Shown here one piece after another: positions 22,804-35,508 of a DNA stretch of 64,000 nucleotides. Every line of letters starts with the position of its first letter. Positions within the stretch are counted from its first letter, which is position 1. The notes beneath the pieces were generated by a model, which made no database searches, was not told the DNA's origin, and saw only the letters and a list, made by a program, of their open reading frames with translations. Source of the DNA: Candidatus Gracilibacteria bacterium (GTDB lineage: Bacteria; Patescibacteriota; Gracilibacteria; BD1-5; UBA6164); assembly GCA_010119145.1 (NCBI GenBank), contig JAACSU010000007.1, forward strand, positions 577,869 to 641,868, in the 5' to 3' direction. Made by a program: the position numbers and the translations under genes.

Positions 22804-23478
22804 ATGCTTAAGATTTGAATTCTAGATTCTTGAATGGGTGGACACTATGCCCTACTTGATATAAAATCTCACTTTCCACAATATAAGTATGAGACCTATC
22901 TTGACCACAAAAATGCACCCTATGGAAATAAATCTGGAGAAGAAATCTACAAACTCGCAGAAGCTTGATGTTTAGATTTATGGAAGAGAGATTGTAACTT
23001 GATACTCATTGCCTGCAATACCATTTGCGCTGAAACACTCAGACATTTACAAGATACCTATCCTGATAAAAAAATACTATGATGTATTATTCCATCTGTT
23101 GAAATTGCTGTGATGATTTCACACAAAAATATAGGGCTTATCGGGACTAAATTTACCGTAAACTCTTGAAAATATGAACGAGAAATTGCAAAACTTTCAG
23201 ATCATCACACACTCATAGCACTTGAAACTCCAGAACTAGCAGGATTTATAGAAGCCTGAATGCAAGAACATAAATATACCTTAGAGTACCTCGAGCGTAG
23301 AATCGACTCACTTATTTTACAGTGAATTGATAGTATTATTCTTGCTTGTACACATTACACGGTATTTTACGAACATATAAGTTTGAAGTATCCAAAAATC
23401 AAGATAATAGACTCCGCGAGAACACAAACTATTAAACTTGGCGAATATCTCATTAGACATCCTGAACTTTGAAAATAA
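22804..23478 (+). CDS. murI: glutamate racemase MurI
   Basis: Makes D-glutamate for the peptidoglycan stem peptide. It has 224 residues, slightly shorter than most MurI. Motifs: IGILDSGMGGHYAL (family DSGxGG, about 5-18), NAPYGNKSGEE (PYG motif), LIACNTICAE with catalytic Cys (ACNT) and IILACTHYTVF with the second catalytic Cys (ACTHY). Three conserved glycines are TGA. It fits with PBP1A and the LCP protein in this window, showing a functional wall-synthesis route. Confidence 0.93.
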
Positions 23479-23495
23479 TATTTAAGAACTTAAGT

Positions 23496-24053
23496 ATGCA
23501 ACTTCCCAAAATAGACGATATCATAGAAACTCCTAGATGTATTCTAAAAATACCTCAAGAATCTGAAGCTGAGAAGATGTTAGAGTTAATAAATAAAAAT
23601 ACACTTGAGTTTATGCCTTGGAGTAAATGCAAAAGCATAAAAGAACAACAAGCACACATTAAAGAACGACATAATTGAGTGAGAGAATCTGTATCTTGGT
23701 CTGCAGCAATCTATTTAAAATCTTGAGAAATGATTGGAAGTTTTTGAGTTCCTAGAACTATGGAAAAAACAAAGACTATAGAAATTGGCTACTGGTTATG
23801 AGAAAAATATCAATGAAAGTGATATATGTCAGAAGTTTTAAAATTATTTGTAGATTATATATATTGTAATTTCAATACTGAAAATATAATTGTACGTGTA
23901 AATATCTTAAATAAAAATTCATGCAAAGTCGCAGAAAGATGTAATTTTAAAAAAGACTGAATTCTAAGAAAAGATGATATTATTAGGTGAAAATACGAAG
24001 ATATAGCTCATTATAGTTATACAAAAGAGGATTATTTATCACAAATAGACTAA
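23496..24053 (+). CDS. RimJ/RimL-type GNAT acetyltransferase
   Basis: A 185-residue acetyltransferase. The acetyl-CoA binding motif is IGYWLGEKYQGKGYMSEVL (about 88-106, pattern Q/R-x-x-G-x-G/A), preceded by the beta strand MIGSFGVPR and followed by the family's NxxS-x-x-vaEr segment (ILNKNSCKVAERCNF). Substrates in this family include ribosomal-protein N-termini and small molecules. The ATG at 23496 is preferred to an upstream in-frame TTG that overlaps murI. Its stop overlaps the next start (TAATG), a coupled pair. Confidence 0.85.
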
Positions 24054-24670
24054 TGCAAGATATAAATCAAAAAAGTACGACTCAAATATACAATGACTGA
24101 GCTATTCAATACAAAAAAAGCTGTGAAGACTTTGTGTTTCCAGGAAATATGTTTGAGTATTTTTTAGATGAACTCTCAGGAAAAAAAATATTAGATGTAT
24201 GATGTGCCTTTTGAAGAGATGTTATGAGACTCAGAGCAGTTTGATATGAGGCCTATGGGATTGATATATCTCAAGAACTTCTAACTTTAGCAGATAGCTC
24301 TGTATCACATTTTCTATTTGAGTGAGATATAACTAATTTGGATAAGCTCTATTCAAATTCAAGTTTTGATTGAATAATTTCATCTGTATCAATTGTTCAT
24401 TTGGATAAAAATATAGCACTAAAAGCGTTGGAAGATATTTTTAATCTACTACAAAATTCTTGAGTATTTTTTCTCACACTCAAGATTTCTGAATCTTGAG
24501 ATACTATATTTAAAAATAGTACTTCACTTCCAGGAGTTCAAAAGAAATATGTATATTACAAAGAATCTGAAATACTTAAAATATTAGAAGAAATATGACT
24601 AAATATTTATAAAACTCATATATATCATAACGAAACTGATGATTGGATGAGTATAATTTGTAAAAAATAA
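24053..24670 (+). CDS. class I SAM-dependent methyltransferase
   Basis: A 205-residue methyltransferase. SAM motif I is KILDVGCAFGRDVM (about 45-58, two glycines TGA), then YEAYGIDISQELL (motif II acid) and FDGIISSVSIVHLDK (motif IV). A late KYVYYKESEILKILEE supports a small-molecule methyltransferase of the UbiE/Coq5-like superfamily; the acceptor is unknown. Start overlaps the acetyltransferase stop by the shared TAATG. Confidence 0.85.
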
Positions 24671-24673
24671 TTT

Positions 24674-25144
24674 ATGGAAATAATAAAAATATCACCTGAC
24701 AATTGATTTGCATCAGAATACGAAAAACTTATTAAAACAACTTGGCCAAGAGATTTTAAGGAAGATTTTAACTGAGAAAAATTTTCAGATAAAACTGGTA
24801 TTCATGAATGTGATATTTTAATAGCTCAAGAAAATTGAGTTTTTTTATGATGAGCAATTATATCTAAAGATATTTTTATAAATCAATTTAGTACAAAGAA
24901 AAAAATAAAATATAAAAAGTATTTACAAGAAAATTGATACAAAGCATTAGTGTATCTTATTATTAATCCAAATTATAGATGAAAAAAGATAGGATTTAAA
25001 ATCCTAAATTATATCTTAAATAATTATGAAAAAATATGGCTCAGTTATGAACCAGGAACTATTCTATTTTATGAAAAATGATGATTTAAGCATTATTTAG
25101 ATCCAATATCAAATGATATTACAGGTATCATGATTAATCAATAA
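24674..25144 (+). CDS. GNAT-like acetyltransferase
   Basis: A 156-residue protein with a GNAT fold pattern. The strand ALVYLIINPNYRGKKIGFKIL (about 94-114) contains the acetyl-CoA pyrophosphate-binding R-G-x-x-I-G, and near the end FYEKGGFKHY resembles the family's terminal YxkxGF. A large share of its glycines are TGA. It begins 3 nt after the methyltransferase stop and is followed in frame by the cupin-like gene. Substrate unknown. Confidence 0.75.
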
Positions 25145-25156
25145 TTTATAATCTCT

Positions 25157-25501
25157 GTGAACAGACACACAACAAAAGAAAACGAAGCTTGAGTTATGCA
25201 TACGAGTATTTCTTGATGAGTCGTACTCTATGATATATTTACGAGAATGTGATTTTACAGATGAGGGAAAATATATTTTTCAGATAAAGTTTGTAAGATT
25301 ATCTCAGGAAAAGCTGAGCTTATATCAGAGCAAAATTGACTTGAAGTAAGAGAAATACTGAGTCCTAAAATGTGAGAAAAAATAATTCTATCAGGAATTC
25401 CTCATGTATTTTATTTTCATGAAAATTGTAGAATGCTTGAGTGGTTTCCAGAATGAACAAAGAGTGAAGAATTTAAAAAGTACAGAAATATGAAAAAATA
25501 A
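25157..25501 (+). CDS. cupin-like small protein
   Basis: About 114 residues rich in beta strands: FYRGGKIYFSDKVCKIISGKAEL, then LSPKMGEKIILSGIPHVFYF and MLEWFPEGTKSEEF. The pattern of KxxxG..(strand)..PHVFYF..ml.wfP is the second half of a cupin barrel, as found with nucleotide-sugar enzymes. It starts with GTG at 25157, 12 nt after the upstream stop and in the same frame; an ATG 13 codons later is an alternative start. No metal-ligand histidine set is obvious except PH, so binding is uncertain. Confidence 0.6.
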
Positions 25502-25565
25502 TTTCCACTTCACGATAATATTTGATATACTAGAGAGTGTAAATATTTCTTTTAATAAAAAAATT

Positions 25566-26678
25566 ATGGCTACAAAAGTTAAAACTGATGATATAAAAGA
25601 AGAATCTAAAATATTAGTTTCAAGCACTGAATCAGTCCCTTTATCTGCAACAGATAAAGCTGAAATAGAGCAAACATTTACTGAAGCAAAGGATTTCAGA
25701 CAGCTTGGAGAAAAAATCACAGCTCCCCTTGATAGTATAATATCTGAAACGGCAAAAATTATTGACAGCGACCCTATTATGCAGGTTTCAGATGAACTTG
25801 CTGAAATGAACAAAGATGTACAGTCAGTTTACAAGGATATCATCAACAATGATGGAACCGTTATGAAAATAGCTAAGTCTATTCCACTTATCGGTAATCT
25901 AGCAAAGACTTTGGACGCTAAATGGGATGAAGCTAAGTTCAATATTAAATCAATGGAAGGAAAACTTGAAGCAATATTTGACGGTTTTGACCAATCAAAT
26001 ACTTCGCTTAATACTTCAATCGACATGCAAAAAGCATTTCTTGAAGGAATTGAAGCTAATTTATGAAAAGTCGTTGCTTACAAAGACTTTTTACGAGTTA
26101 AACTTGAAGAATTTAAAATTAAGTCAGAAAATGTCGAATCAGAAGATGAAAAAATGAAATACGATATGTTTCTTCGTAATGTAGAATATTTTGTTTCAAA
26201 TCTAGTAGTTCTTATTGGAAATCTAGAAATGGCGAGAAAGAGACTCCTTATGAGACTTGATAGTGCTTCTAAACTCTCACTTGCGATGAGCTCAAGTCGA
26301 CCTATCTTTAAAACTCTACTCTCTACTGCGCTTATTGAAACAAGTTCACAAAAAGCACTTGACGCAAGTATGAAGGCTCTCAATGTCATGGGAGAAACTA
26401 TTGATAAGATGTCCTCTGAACTTACTGACAAAGCTATTGATTCTGCTAAAAGATCTGAAGAACTTTCAAGTAAACCAGTACTCTCAGCTTCTGTATTTGT
26501 TGAAAATGTAACAAAATTAAAAAATCACTTTGATCAAATCGAGAGTTATAGAGCTCAAGTAAAACTTGAAGCAGAAGCAGAGAATAAAGCATTTGCTGAC
26601 GCAAAGGATAAACTAGAAGAAGTAAAAGTACTTTCGGCTCAATCTCAAGAAGAACTTGCAGCAGAAATCAATAAATAA
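25566..26678 (+). CDS. telA: TelA-family (toxic anion resistance) protein
   Basis: A 370-residue TelA/KlaA-like protein, all alpha and coiled coil. Landmarks: IPLIGNLAKTLDAKWDEAKF (about 103-122; family P.gnk....f.ky), SIDMQKAFLEGIEANLG, and LLMRLDSASKLSLAMSSSRPIFKTLL (about 223-248). The role is linked to resistance to tellurite and colicins, and stress-linked neighbourhoods, but the biochemical activity is not known. Only one TGA codon occurs in 371, far below neighbours. Followed by a strong terminator. Downstream on the opposite strand is the giant SLH protein. Confidence 0.85.
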
Positions 26679-26692
26679 AAAATGAACATCTA

Positions 26693-26723
26693 AAAACCTC
26701 AAGAAAATTCTTGAGGTTTTTTT
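26693..26723 (+). terminator. intrinsic terminator, probably bidirectional
   Basis: AAAACCTCAAGAA pairs with TTCTTGAGGTTTT, followed by T residues. It sits between telA and the oppositely directed giant surface-protein gene. Confidence 0.85.
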
Positions 26724-26732
26724 AAAAATATT

Positions 26733-29700
26733 TTACTTGTAGAGTTTTACAAAAGTATCTACAAAACTTACAAAATCTTCCCTCGTAAATACAGAGTTTG
26801 GGTTAAATAATTGTTTTTCCATATATGGATCAAAGAGTCAAAGAGATTCTCAGATTTCTACGTATTTTTTTTGCCATGTATTTCAAATATCAGTGTAAAG
26901 TGTAGGAATAGTTTCATTAACTTCTATCGCACTGAGATTCAGTAAGATTTTAAATGCTTCAGCTTTACTTATATATTCATTTGGTCTGAATACAACATTA
27001 GATCGTGAATCTAAACTTCATCTCACGATTCATAATCACTGAGCAAACATAATTGTCCTCGCTTGCCATGAATTTTTATCCACATCACCATAGGTAATTT
27101 GTGAAGTATCTTGATTAGAATAATCATAACAATGTGATTTTAATATAGTTTTCAGAAACTCAGCTCGTGTGATTCACTCTTGGGGTTTAAAACTTCAGTC
27201 ATTAAATCAATTTAGAATTCACAACTCTGAAAATTTTCTAATTTGTAATCTACTTCCAGATTTTCATTCATCAGTAAAAGCAAAGTCTGTTGAATCACTT
27301 GTTTTAAAACTACTTTCTTGTAAATATTTTATAACATTACATTTGCTCACATAATCAACACCTTGAGAGTATTCCACTTTAGTAGGATTGTTAAATAATC
27401 ATACAAATTCTTTTAATTTTTCAGATTCAATAGTTTGATTCTTCATTCATTCACCCAGATTTATTATTGCGTTGTTTTTTCTCTTGAGTGGAATAAGTTT
27501 TGTAGAATCCACTTTAATTTTCTCAATTTCTGGAATCCTATTAACAGGAATAACTGGATTCTGAGATATCGGATTTAGTTGATTAGAATCAGGTTTATTT
27601 TCATCGGATTTGGAAGATGTTGTTCAATCTGTTGAACTCCCCTCTCAAGAACTAGTGTTTTGTGGAGTAGTATTTTGTGAAGTAGGAGTTACTCCGTCGC
27701 TAGAGCTCGTATTTTGTGGTGTAGTAGTTCAAGATGAAGTAGTACTTATAACTTCTGGAATAGTAGTTCAAGATGATGTAGTATTATTTAATACTGGGAC
27801 ACTGCTTCACGTTGCAGTAGTTGCAACTCAACAAGTAAGTGAATTATTAGTGACACAGTTTTCTTTTTCATTTACATCTAAGATTCAATCCTTATCACTA
27901 TCAAGAGGAAGAATAACATCACCAAATTTAAATTTTAGATATTCACTTCCAGCATCAATCATTCTTACACCAGCATTTTTAATAGTGCTCTCACTTTTAA
28001 GTCTATAATCATATATTTCAGAATTTCTAAAATTTGATGCATAAGTATCCATAGGAGCCGTGAAATTATTTCCGGATCTCACTCATGTTTGATTAGTAGA
28101 GAAAGATTTAGTAGCAATATTGTTCTCAATAACAGAATTCAATGGAGCTGTTCCATTTTTATGGTTAAATATTTTAACCCAAGGTGCTTTAGGATCAACA
28201 CTGTCTATATCTACGACTGTATTATTTCGAATTTGAACATTATCAGCTCAATATACAGCGATTCCATGCCACATAGAAGTCATGATGAGGTTATCTTCAA
28301 TAACGAAGTCTTTATACATACCATCAAAGAGTCAAATTCATTGCATTTCTCTCCCATACAAAGGATTATTTGGATCATCATATAAAAGACAAACGTTTCA
28401 TTTAAGTATCATTCTTTCTACTGTTCATTTTCAAACTGAGCCATCAAGTGTTGACCAAGATTGAAAACAATCATCATGATTAGAATCTACTTTAACAGAA
28501 TTTTTTACAAAATTATTAAGTACTTTTGTATCATTTCAAAATGCACGTATACCATCAACTCTAAATCTGTTAATTGTATTGTTTTGGATTATTGCATTAT
28601 CTTCAAACACGGTAATACCACTTGCTACATTCTCGATATAGTTATTGAGAAGTTTAGAATTTTTTCAAGATCGAATATAGATTCAGTTTTTAGCGTTATT
28701 TAGCCAATCGCTCGCTTTCCAGTTTGTGGAATCTCAAAAAGTAATAAAATTATTTTCTAGTGCTACATTATTTCCTCATAATACGTATATTCAATTGCTC
28801 TTAGCGGAATTTGGAGTAATTTTTAAATCAGTAATTTTTATATTTGAGGTTCTAACATCAAACGATATTACTTCAGCTTTGTTATTTTTATCAAGGGATG
28901 TTATTGTAACGCTACTTGAGTAAGATTTAGAAATAGTAACACTCTCATATTTTCAAGATTTCAAATAAATAGTTTCTCATCCTATAATTGAATCTAATGC
29001 TGATGTAAGTTCGAGAGAATTTGTCACGGTGATTGAGTTTGTACTTATTTCTGGAGTATTTGTAGTCGGACTTGGTATATTCTCTTCAGGAATTGTTGTA
29101 ATTATTTCTGGCTTAGATTCTTGAGTGACACCAAAGTTAAAATACGGAGTTTTATTTGTGACGTCTTTTAAAACTACAAGATTGTTATTTGAGATATCGA
29201 TATCAAGAGATTCTACGAATGGATGAAAGCGAATTTTATGCACTGAAGTATCTCCATAATTAGAAGCAGGAACTAACATTCAATATTCAACTGAATCTCG
29301 AAGTGAAGTAAGAATAGAACCATTAATAATTTCTCAAGTTCTCACTTTAAAGCTTGATCTATTTTTTGAGTTATTTATTTTTACTCTCACTGTGTCTTTA
29401 TCTAATAGAGAATATGAATCAATTATAATATCACTTGGGAAACCTGAAAATCATCAGTTTGTAAGTTGATATGGAAAATAACTCTGAACATTTTCTACAA
29501 ATCATTTAATAGTTTGAGCAGGACTATAGGTTTGATTGAGAAGTAATCTATCATCTATAAGATTCCCTTTTAAACCTCAAAAATTGATATCTAAACTTCC
29601 TGATTCATTATATTGGTATGAACTTATGTATGGAGTTTGTGAGTATCACTGTGTCATTATATCGTAGAGTTGATATCCCATATTTTCTCACATGATTCTA

Positions 29701-32210
29701 TATCAAAGACTACTGAGATGTCCTCCAACTGAGTCAGTATTTCTTTGCGGAAATTTTATATTATATGCGTATTCTGGATATCAAAAATGTACATCAGATC
29801 TATCACGAACGAGTTTTGATTGAGCACTTGGAGTTGTAAAGGCATATCTTGATACTTGATTAATCATAGATACAACTTTTACATCTTTGGAATAAATAGT
29901 ACTGAGATCTGACTTGAGCATATCTATAATATGACCAAGATAAAAGTCATATCAGTTTGGAATAGCTCCTGTATTAGATTGTCACTGAGTCCAGTTAAAA
30001 AATACAGTAGTATTCAGAGAAATCCCTTTTTGGTCAGCAATAATTTTACTTTTTTTAAATTCTGAAATCATATTACCATATCAAACTGGTTCAGATTTTC
30101 AACTTACTGATATAGCAGGACTCGATGTTCCATCATCTATATAAATATCATAATTTGTACCATTATAAAGGGCAAATACATATTTAGTCTCAACCGCATT
30201 TGCTGCAGCTGCTAATGTTCACGATTTAAAAATATGCTCAGGTCTCACAGCAAGTTCTTGAACTGTTCGCCCACCTATTCCAGAGTTTTGACTCAGAAAA
30301 GAGGGAGAATCACCATAATTATTTATAAAATTTTGAACCGTTCGTTCAAGCATTCCTTGATCATGACTTCTAAAATTAGTAGAAGCAAGTGTGACAAAAT
30401 CATTTTTTTCATTATTAAGTGTGAATATACGATTACTCCAAACGGTATTTTCTGGTCCATGAGCATCTGGTGAGAGAATTCAACCGGCTCATACTGATAC
30501 AGATTGTCCATATGAAATGACTGGAACACTTGGAAAATTATTAAAAGATTGCTGGGGAGTATCACTAGAGTTAGTAGTATTTGGAGAATTTGGAATAGAA
30601 ATACTCTTATCCAATAGAGCTTCATTATTCGTAATATATTTATTCCATAAAGCGTCAGCAAGTGGCACTCGGTATCTTGAATATGCTCAGGCATCTTTAT
30701 CAGTTCCGTGTAGTTCAGGGTATCTCCCTATTCCATCACTTGAATCTGTATCGAGTATACAACTTCCCTTTCCATCAGGTCAATATGTGATTCATCTGTT
30801 AGAGATATTCCCATCAAAAGGGGCACAAATATCTCAACTGGTCCATTTTCCATGTTCTACATATCTGTACGTAACATCGATATTATCCTGATCATTCCAT
30901 ACACTTTTAAGTTCCGGCATGAGTTTAATGGCTACAACATTTGCTTTCCATAATGCTGCATTGATAGGTATAAGATAAGAGTCTCACGCTCTTGGACCAC
31001 CATCAATCAGTCCGTAGGGATCTTTGTTTGTTCTAAAACCTGTTCCATCTTCAACAAGTGTCCAGTACTGTTTTTCACTCCCACCACTCTCATCTCAAAG
31101 GAGTGCTATACCTTTTCAATTATTAGCTTTTTGACTAAAATATGAATGATCATTTTCTGAAAATACATTATTTGCAGCATTTTGAACAATATTTTTCATC
31201 TCAGTATCATTGAGAAGGACTCACGCATAGGTTAAAACTATTTTTCTTCAGTTTTCATGTCCTCCATTTCAAGGAAATCTCGTTCACGCTTCCAGCATCA
31301 TCCCTTCTAAATCAATAGCATACTGTACAATTTGAGTCACTGCTGGAACTTTGTCTTGAGTAGCATCATCAAACATAGTTCTTAAAATTGCTGTTCAAAT
31401 AAGTCTGTTCATATCTCAACCATACGCTGGCATATGAGCAATCGGATGAATATTTCTACTTTGATAATCTGTAATATGATCAAGCCAAGGTCTTTCAAAA
31501 TATCAAGCAACTGTTTCTAAACTAACGATACTTCAGCCATCCTTTAAGTAATTTGGGATATCAGTACCTGAGTATACAGGAAGTGTTATATTTCAAACAT
31601 CAACTTGTGGGAGCAAACTCCAATTAATATCACCAAGTGTATACTCTCTTTTATTATTTCAAGCATAAGCAGGTCTAAATGCGTCGTCACTAGGAGCCTG
31701 TGATACTACCGTTAATATAGACGCTTCTTGAGTACATGGCCTACAAGTAGAAATACCACCATCAATTGATACTGTTTTTAAGAGTGATGTACCAGCTGAA
31801 GCTATATACGGGAGTGAGAGAAGTGTACCAGAGTTATACTTTGGACTTCTTAGGTCAAAGGCTTGCGAGGTATCAGACATTATGTTTACCTCAAGTCCAT
31901 TGAGTCCATTGACCGAATCAGGACTGACACGTACAATCTCTACTGGTCAAACGACCCAGTATCATCCAGAAATATATTTTCCATATTCAGCAGGTTCCTT
32001 AAGGGTCCAAGTGATTCCATAATCAGTAATTTGACTCGTCATACCAAGTCAACTTGCTTGTGTAGTTTTTGGAGTTATATCAATAGATACATCAAAAAAA
32101 GCAACTGGTGATACAAGTAAAACTGCGAGTAACCAATGGAGATGGAGATGTTTGTTTCAAAAGACACTTCTAAAACCATCTCTATATAATGTTCTAATTT
32201 GCTCTAACAT
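26733..32210 (-). CDS. giant surface protein: beta-helix plus SLH domains (1825 aa)
   Basis: One open frame of 1825 residues, unbroken by TAA/TAG. The N-terminus has a basic stretch and a hydrophobic helix (WLLAVLLVSPVAFFDVS, about 27-43). The first 900 residues are a helical/mixed region with PIAHMPAYGGDMNRL and PGNGGHENGRKIVL, which I do not recognise (a polysaccharide-lyase-like fold is one possibility). Then a right-handed parallel beta-helix (about 1080-1370) with DNAIIQNNTI, VIEDNLIM and VQIRNNTVVD coils. A Ser/Thr/Gly-rich linker (about 1450-1540) follows, with EF-hand-like DSDKDGILD just before it. The C-terminus carries SLH repeats (ITRAEFLKTIL, YISKAEAFKILL, FTREDFVSFV) for wall or S-layer attachment. 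Likely a carbohydrate-active or adhesive surface protein; inference. Confidence 0.85.
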
Positions 32211-32399
32211 ATTTCATATGTAAAATAATATTACATTAAAAATATCATATAATTAAATTTAAAATGATTTATATACAGGTAAATTAAGAATTTCACATTG
32301 ACAAAATAGTGAAATAGTATGAGTATTTTATAATTTTGAATGATTTATTTATAATAATAAAATATTTTTCATATAATATAAGAATCCTAAAACAAAAAT

Positions 32400-33605
32400 A
32401 TGAAAACAAGACACGACGAATATTCTGATGAACTCCCTCAGGTTCTTCAAATACCAAAATCCGTACAGGATGATATTACTGATAAATGATTTCATCTCTA
32501 TAAATGGATCAGTCCTGATGAAGTAAAGCTCTCTATAGAACGAGATTTTTTACGTACTCTTAAAGTGATATGAATTCCATTAGCTGTTATTTCAGTTCTA
32601 GCCTGACTCATTAGCTGAATAAATATATGGGTATTTTTTGCAACCATTGCTACTTGAGTTTTCTTTGTATTTCTCTACCTTTTTTTTATATCTATCAAGA
32701 GATCAGCTCTGCTTTCAAAATCTGCATTTGTAATTATGACAGATAGTTCTATTTCTCTTTGAGGAAAGATTCATAAACTTTCAGATATCTGAGGTTTAAA
32801 AAAAGATATAGACGAAGTATCTAAAACCTTTGAAGAAGACCTGTTTTGAGAATCAAAACTCTCTGGAGCAAAGGAAAATCTTATGAAAGAAGTAATGGAT
32901 CAATTATTTTGATGATACAAAATTATTATGAGCTGAATGTCACGATGAGGTTCATCACGTGATTCTGAAAAAGCAGTTTTGCTCGTAATTTGACTCTACA
33001 CAGCCTACGCAGCAATTATGGCAAGTGTGTATTTCGTCTGAGTTTTATTTCTCTGGGTACTTGGAAGTTTTATTACGTGGATAAATACGAAATACCTCGT
33101 GAGAAAATGACACACAGTAATTAAAATAAATCAATTATTCTCAAGTCTAGATATATCCTCAGAAGATATCTACAATGAAAAACAAAGTTTAGAGCTCCTA
33201 CTAGAAGAAGCGTACAACAATAATTGGCAAGACGGCTTGTTGTTACAAATTAATCAATGAATTTGACATATAAACTCAAAAACTCAAAACGCAATCATAC
33301 AAGTCTTGGATCTTAAAAATACTATCTCGCAGTCTAAATATAGTGATATGTTCTCATTTCCAGTTTATAATTCTTGGATAAAAAAACAGATACTGACTCC
33401 CCTTGAACAAATTTTGGCACTCTTAGAAAAAAACCTCTCTCTCCTCATCCAAACTTCAAAAGATATAGAACAACAAATAACTCAGACTCACAAAATTGAA
33501 TACAAATCGACTCTTGAATTACAGCTCCAGAGAATAGAGTTACAAAAACGAGAAATACAAAGATACATCCCTCAACTTCAAGAGTCGATAGATAAACTCA
33601 AATAA
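32400..33605 (+). CDS. membrane protein of AAA+ cluster (401 aa)
   Basis: A 401-residue protein with two hydrophobic hairpins: about 57-98 (VIGIPLAVISVLAGLISGIN ... FFVFLYLFFISIK) and about 196-228 (AVLLVIGLYTAYAAIMASVYF ...). Between them lies a cytoplasmic helical part with FEEDLFGESKLSGAKENLMKE. The C-terminal 150 residues form a coiled coil (LLIQTSKDIEQQITQTHKIE ... RIELQKREIQRYI). It heads a plus-strand trio with a coiled-coil protein and an AAA+ ATPase, the genes separated by 57 and 4 nt. Family not recognised; membrane anchoring for the ATPase is an inference. Confidence 0.75.
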
Positions 33606-33662
33606 TTAATTTAAATCAATTTATTTAAAACATATACAGATATAAATTTTAACTACATATTT

Positions 33663-34214
33663 ATGCAAGAACATATACTCAAAAAATCCCACGAAGAACT
33701 CGAAAGAACTCATCGTTTAGTTAACTCCTACAAAGATGTAAGTATTATGGAGAAATTACAGTGAATATTTTGAAAAAGTTTCAAAAATATTCTTATAAAA
33801 TATGCAGAAAAAAAAGAAGAAATACTTCTTAATTATTCTAATCTGTACTCAGATATTTGAAAAGATATTATCGATACAAAGGCTAAAGCTATCGATTGAG
33901 AAAATATACGACAGTGTATAGATTATATTACTGAATCTATAAAAGATTGCTGAGATATTCTAGAAACTCTTATTTCACATAATACAAAACAAGACGACAT
34001 CATAGAACATGAAAAGGTGTTTTTCGTTGACCTACTTTCTAGTTTTCATACCGATATAAAAAAATGGATTGGGGCCCATGAAAAAGAGATTTTTTGAGAA
34101 GTTACAGAGTTAGAATCAAAGTGAAATAATTCACCTCTCATCGAAGGAAAAGCTCTTTTAGAACTTCAAAAAAAGAGACTAGAATCTCATATGCAAAATA
34201 TTAATAACTCATAA
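33663..34214 (+). CDS. coiled-coil protein between membrane protein and AAA+ ATPase
   Basis: A 183-residue soluble, helical protein (MQEHILKKSHEELERTHRLV ... LLELQKKRLESHMQNINN). TGA encodes eight glycines. The middle (RQCIDYITESIKDCGDILETLI) contains two cysteines. It probably works with its neighbours at 32400 and 34219; the ATPase begins 4 nt after its stop. Family not recognised; an adaptor role between membrane protein and AAA+ motor is a guess from context. Confidence 0.65.
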
Positions 34215-34218
34215 ATTT

Positions 34219-35508
34219 ATGACACAAAAAGACGCGTGATTTGATGCTTTCTTTGAAGCAGTTACCACCACTCCAGAATTTAAAAAAGTAGTTCAAAAAG
34301 ATTGGAGTTGAGATTTTTCAGAAACTCTCAAAAAAATGGAAGCCTCAGTTGCAAAAGCTTGAGATATCACAAAAGCATTTCATGAAACATTTGCAACTCC
34401 TGAATCTATAGATGCGTGAAATAATATCTCTACTCATAGTTCAGATACTAGTTGAAAATCAGCAAAAAATGCGTGAGATGATGAAGCTCGAAAACTTATA
34501 GTAGAGCCTGAGTATTTCGTGATGAAAAATCCTGATACTTGGGGATTTAAATGAGTTGCTGGAATGCAGAAACTCAAAGAGGAGCTCACTGATGGTTTCA
34601 TTAAACCACTTCAATTTTTGTTTTTAGTTCGTAATCTCAAAGAGAAATACGACCTTATGTCAGAAACTGAGATTGATACAAAAGAAGAAAAAAAAGAAAA
34701 AATGCTCGTTGATCTCTACGCAAGTTATGAAGCCTTTCAAGTATGAATCCCAACAGGAATGCTTCTGTACTGACCTCCAGGAACAGGAAAAACATTTATC
34801 ACTAAAAAACTCGCTCAAGAATTATGAGCAGGACTCATCACAAAATCAGTGTGAGAATTTGGTTCAAGCTATCTCCATGAAACAAGTAAAAATATTAGAG
34901 AATTTTTCGCTGCAGCAAAACTAGCGAGTGAAAAATGACCAATTATTCTGTTTTTAGATGAGATTGACTCACTCGTATCCAAAAGAGATAACAAGGTGGA
35001 CGCAAATAAAGCAGAGGAAGTCTCTCAGTTTCTCCAAGAGTTTAACAAACTGGAAGAAGCTCCAAATCTTATAGTTATAGCCGCAACGAATCGTCCTGAT
35101 CATCTTGATAGTGCAATCTTGCGTTCTGGTCGACTCGATAAAAAATACTATATTTGAGCTCCAGATACAGAAGCCCGAAAAGAACTGTTTGAAATATTTA
35201 TAGCAAAACAAAAACGTCCTCACTGAAAACTTAATTACAGCAAACTTGCAGAGTTTACAGATGGATATGTAGCCGCTGACATAGAGGCAATAGTCGAGGA
35301 AGCAAGTAGAGACGCGAGTAAAAATATCATAGAATTAGCAGAAAAAATACAAGCGCATGATGGAGATATCAGTGATTTTAAAGACGCACTTCAAAATCAT
35401 GAAATAACACAGTGACTTCTCGAAATAGCTATTTCAGAAACAACTCCTTCTCTCAAAATGGTTGATATGTCTGTCTTTGAAAATTGGGAAAAGACAATTG
35501 ATACATAA
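34219..35508 (+). CDS. AAA+ ATPase (FtsH/p97-like single domain)
   Basis: A 429-residue AAA+ ATPase. The first 180 residues are a helical, partly disordered region. Walker A GPPGTGKT (about 184-191; its first glycine is TGA), Walker B IILFLDEID, sensor-1 ATNRP and the arginine-finger region SAILRSGRLDKK follow, then a C-terminal lid (KLAEFTDGYVAADIEAIVEEA, sensor 2). The SRH with R-S-G-R-(L/F) is of the classical AAA clade that includes FtsH, p97 and spastin; no protease domain (HEXXH) is present. Substrate unknown; the membrane neighbour suggests an extraction or remodelling machine. Confidence 0.88.

Noticed and set aside
27610-28008. 132-codon plus-strand frame, repetitive text (VVVFCEVG...), antisense to the giant surface gene
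   Set aside because: It is the complement of the Ser/Thr/Gly-rich linker and beta-helix of the real gene on the minus strand; no start signal or homology.
30323-30694. 123-codon minus-strand frame inside the giant gene
   Set aside because: Same strand but a different frame from the surface protein; the correct frame is open and shows coherent protein text through this stretch.
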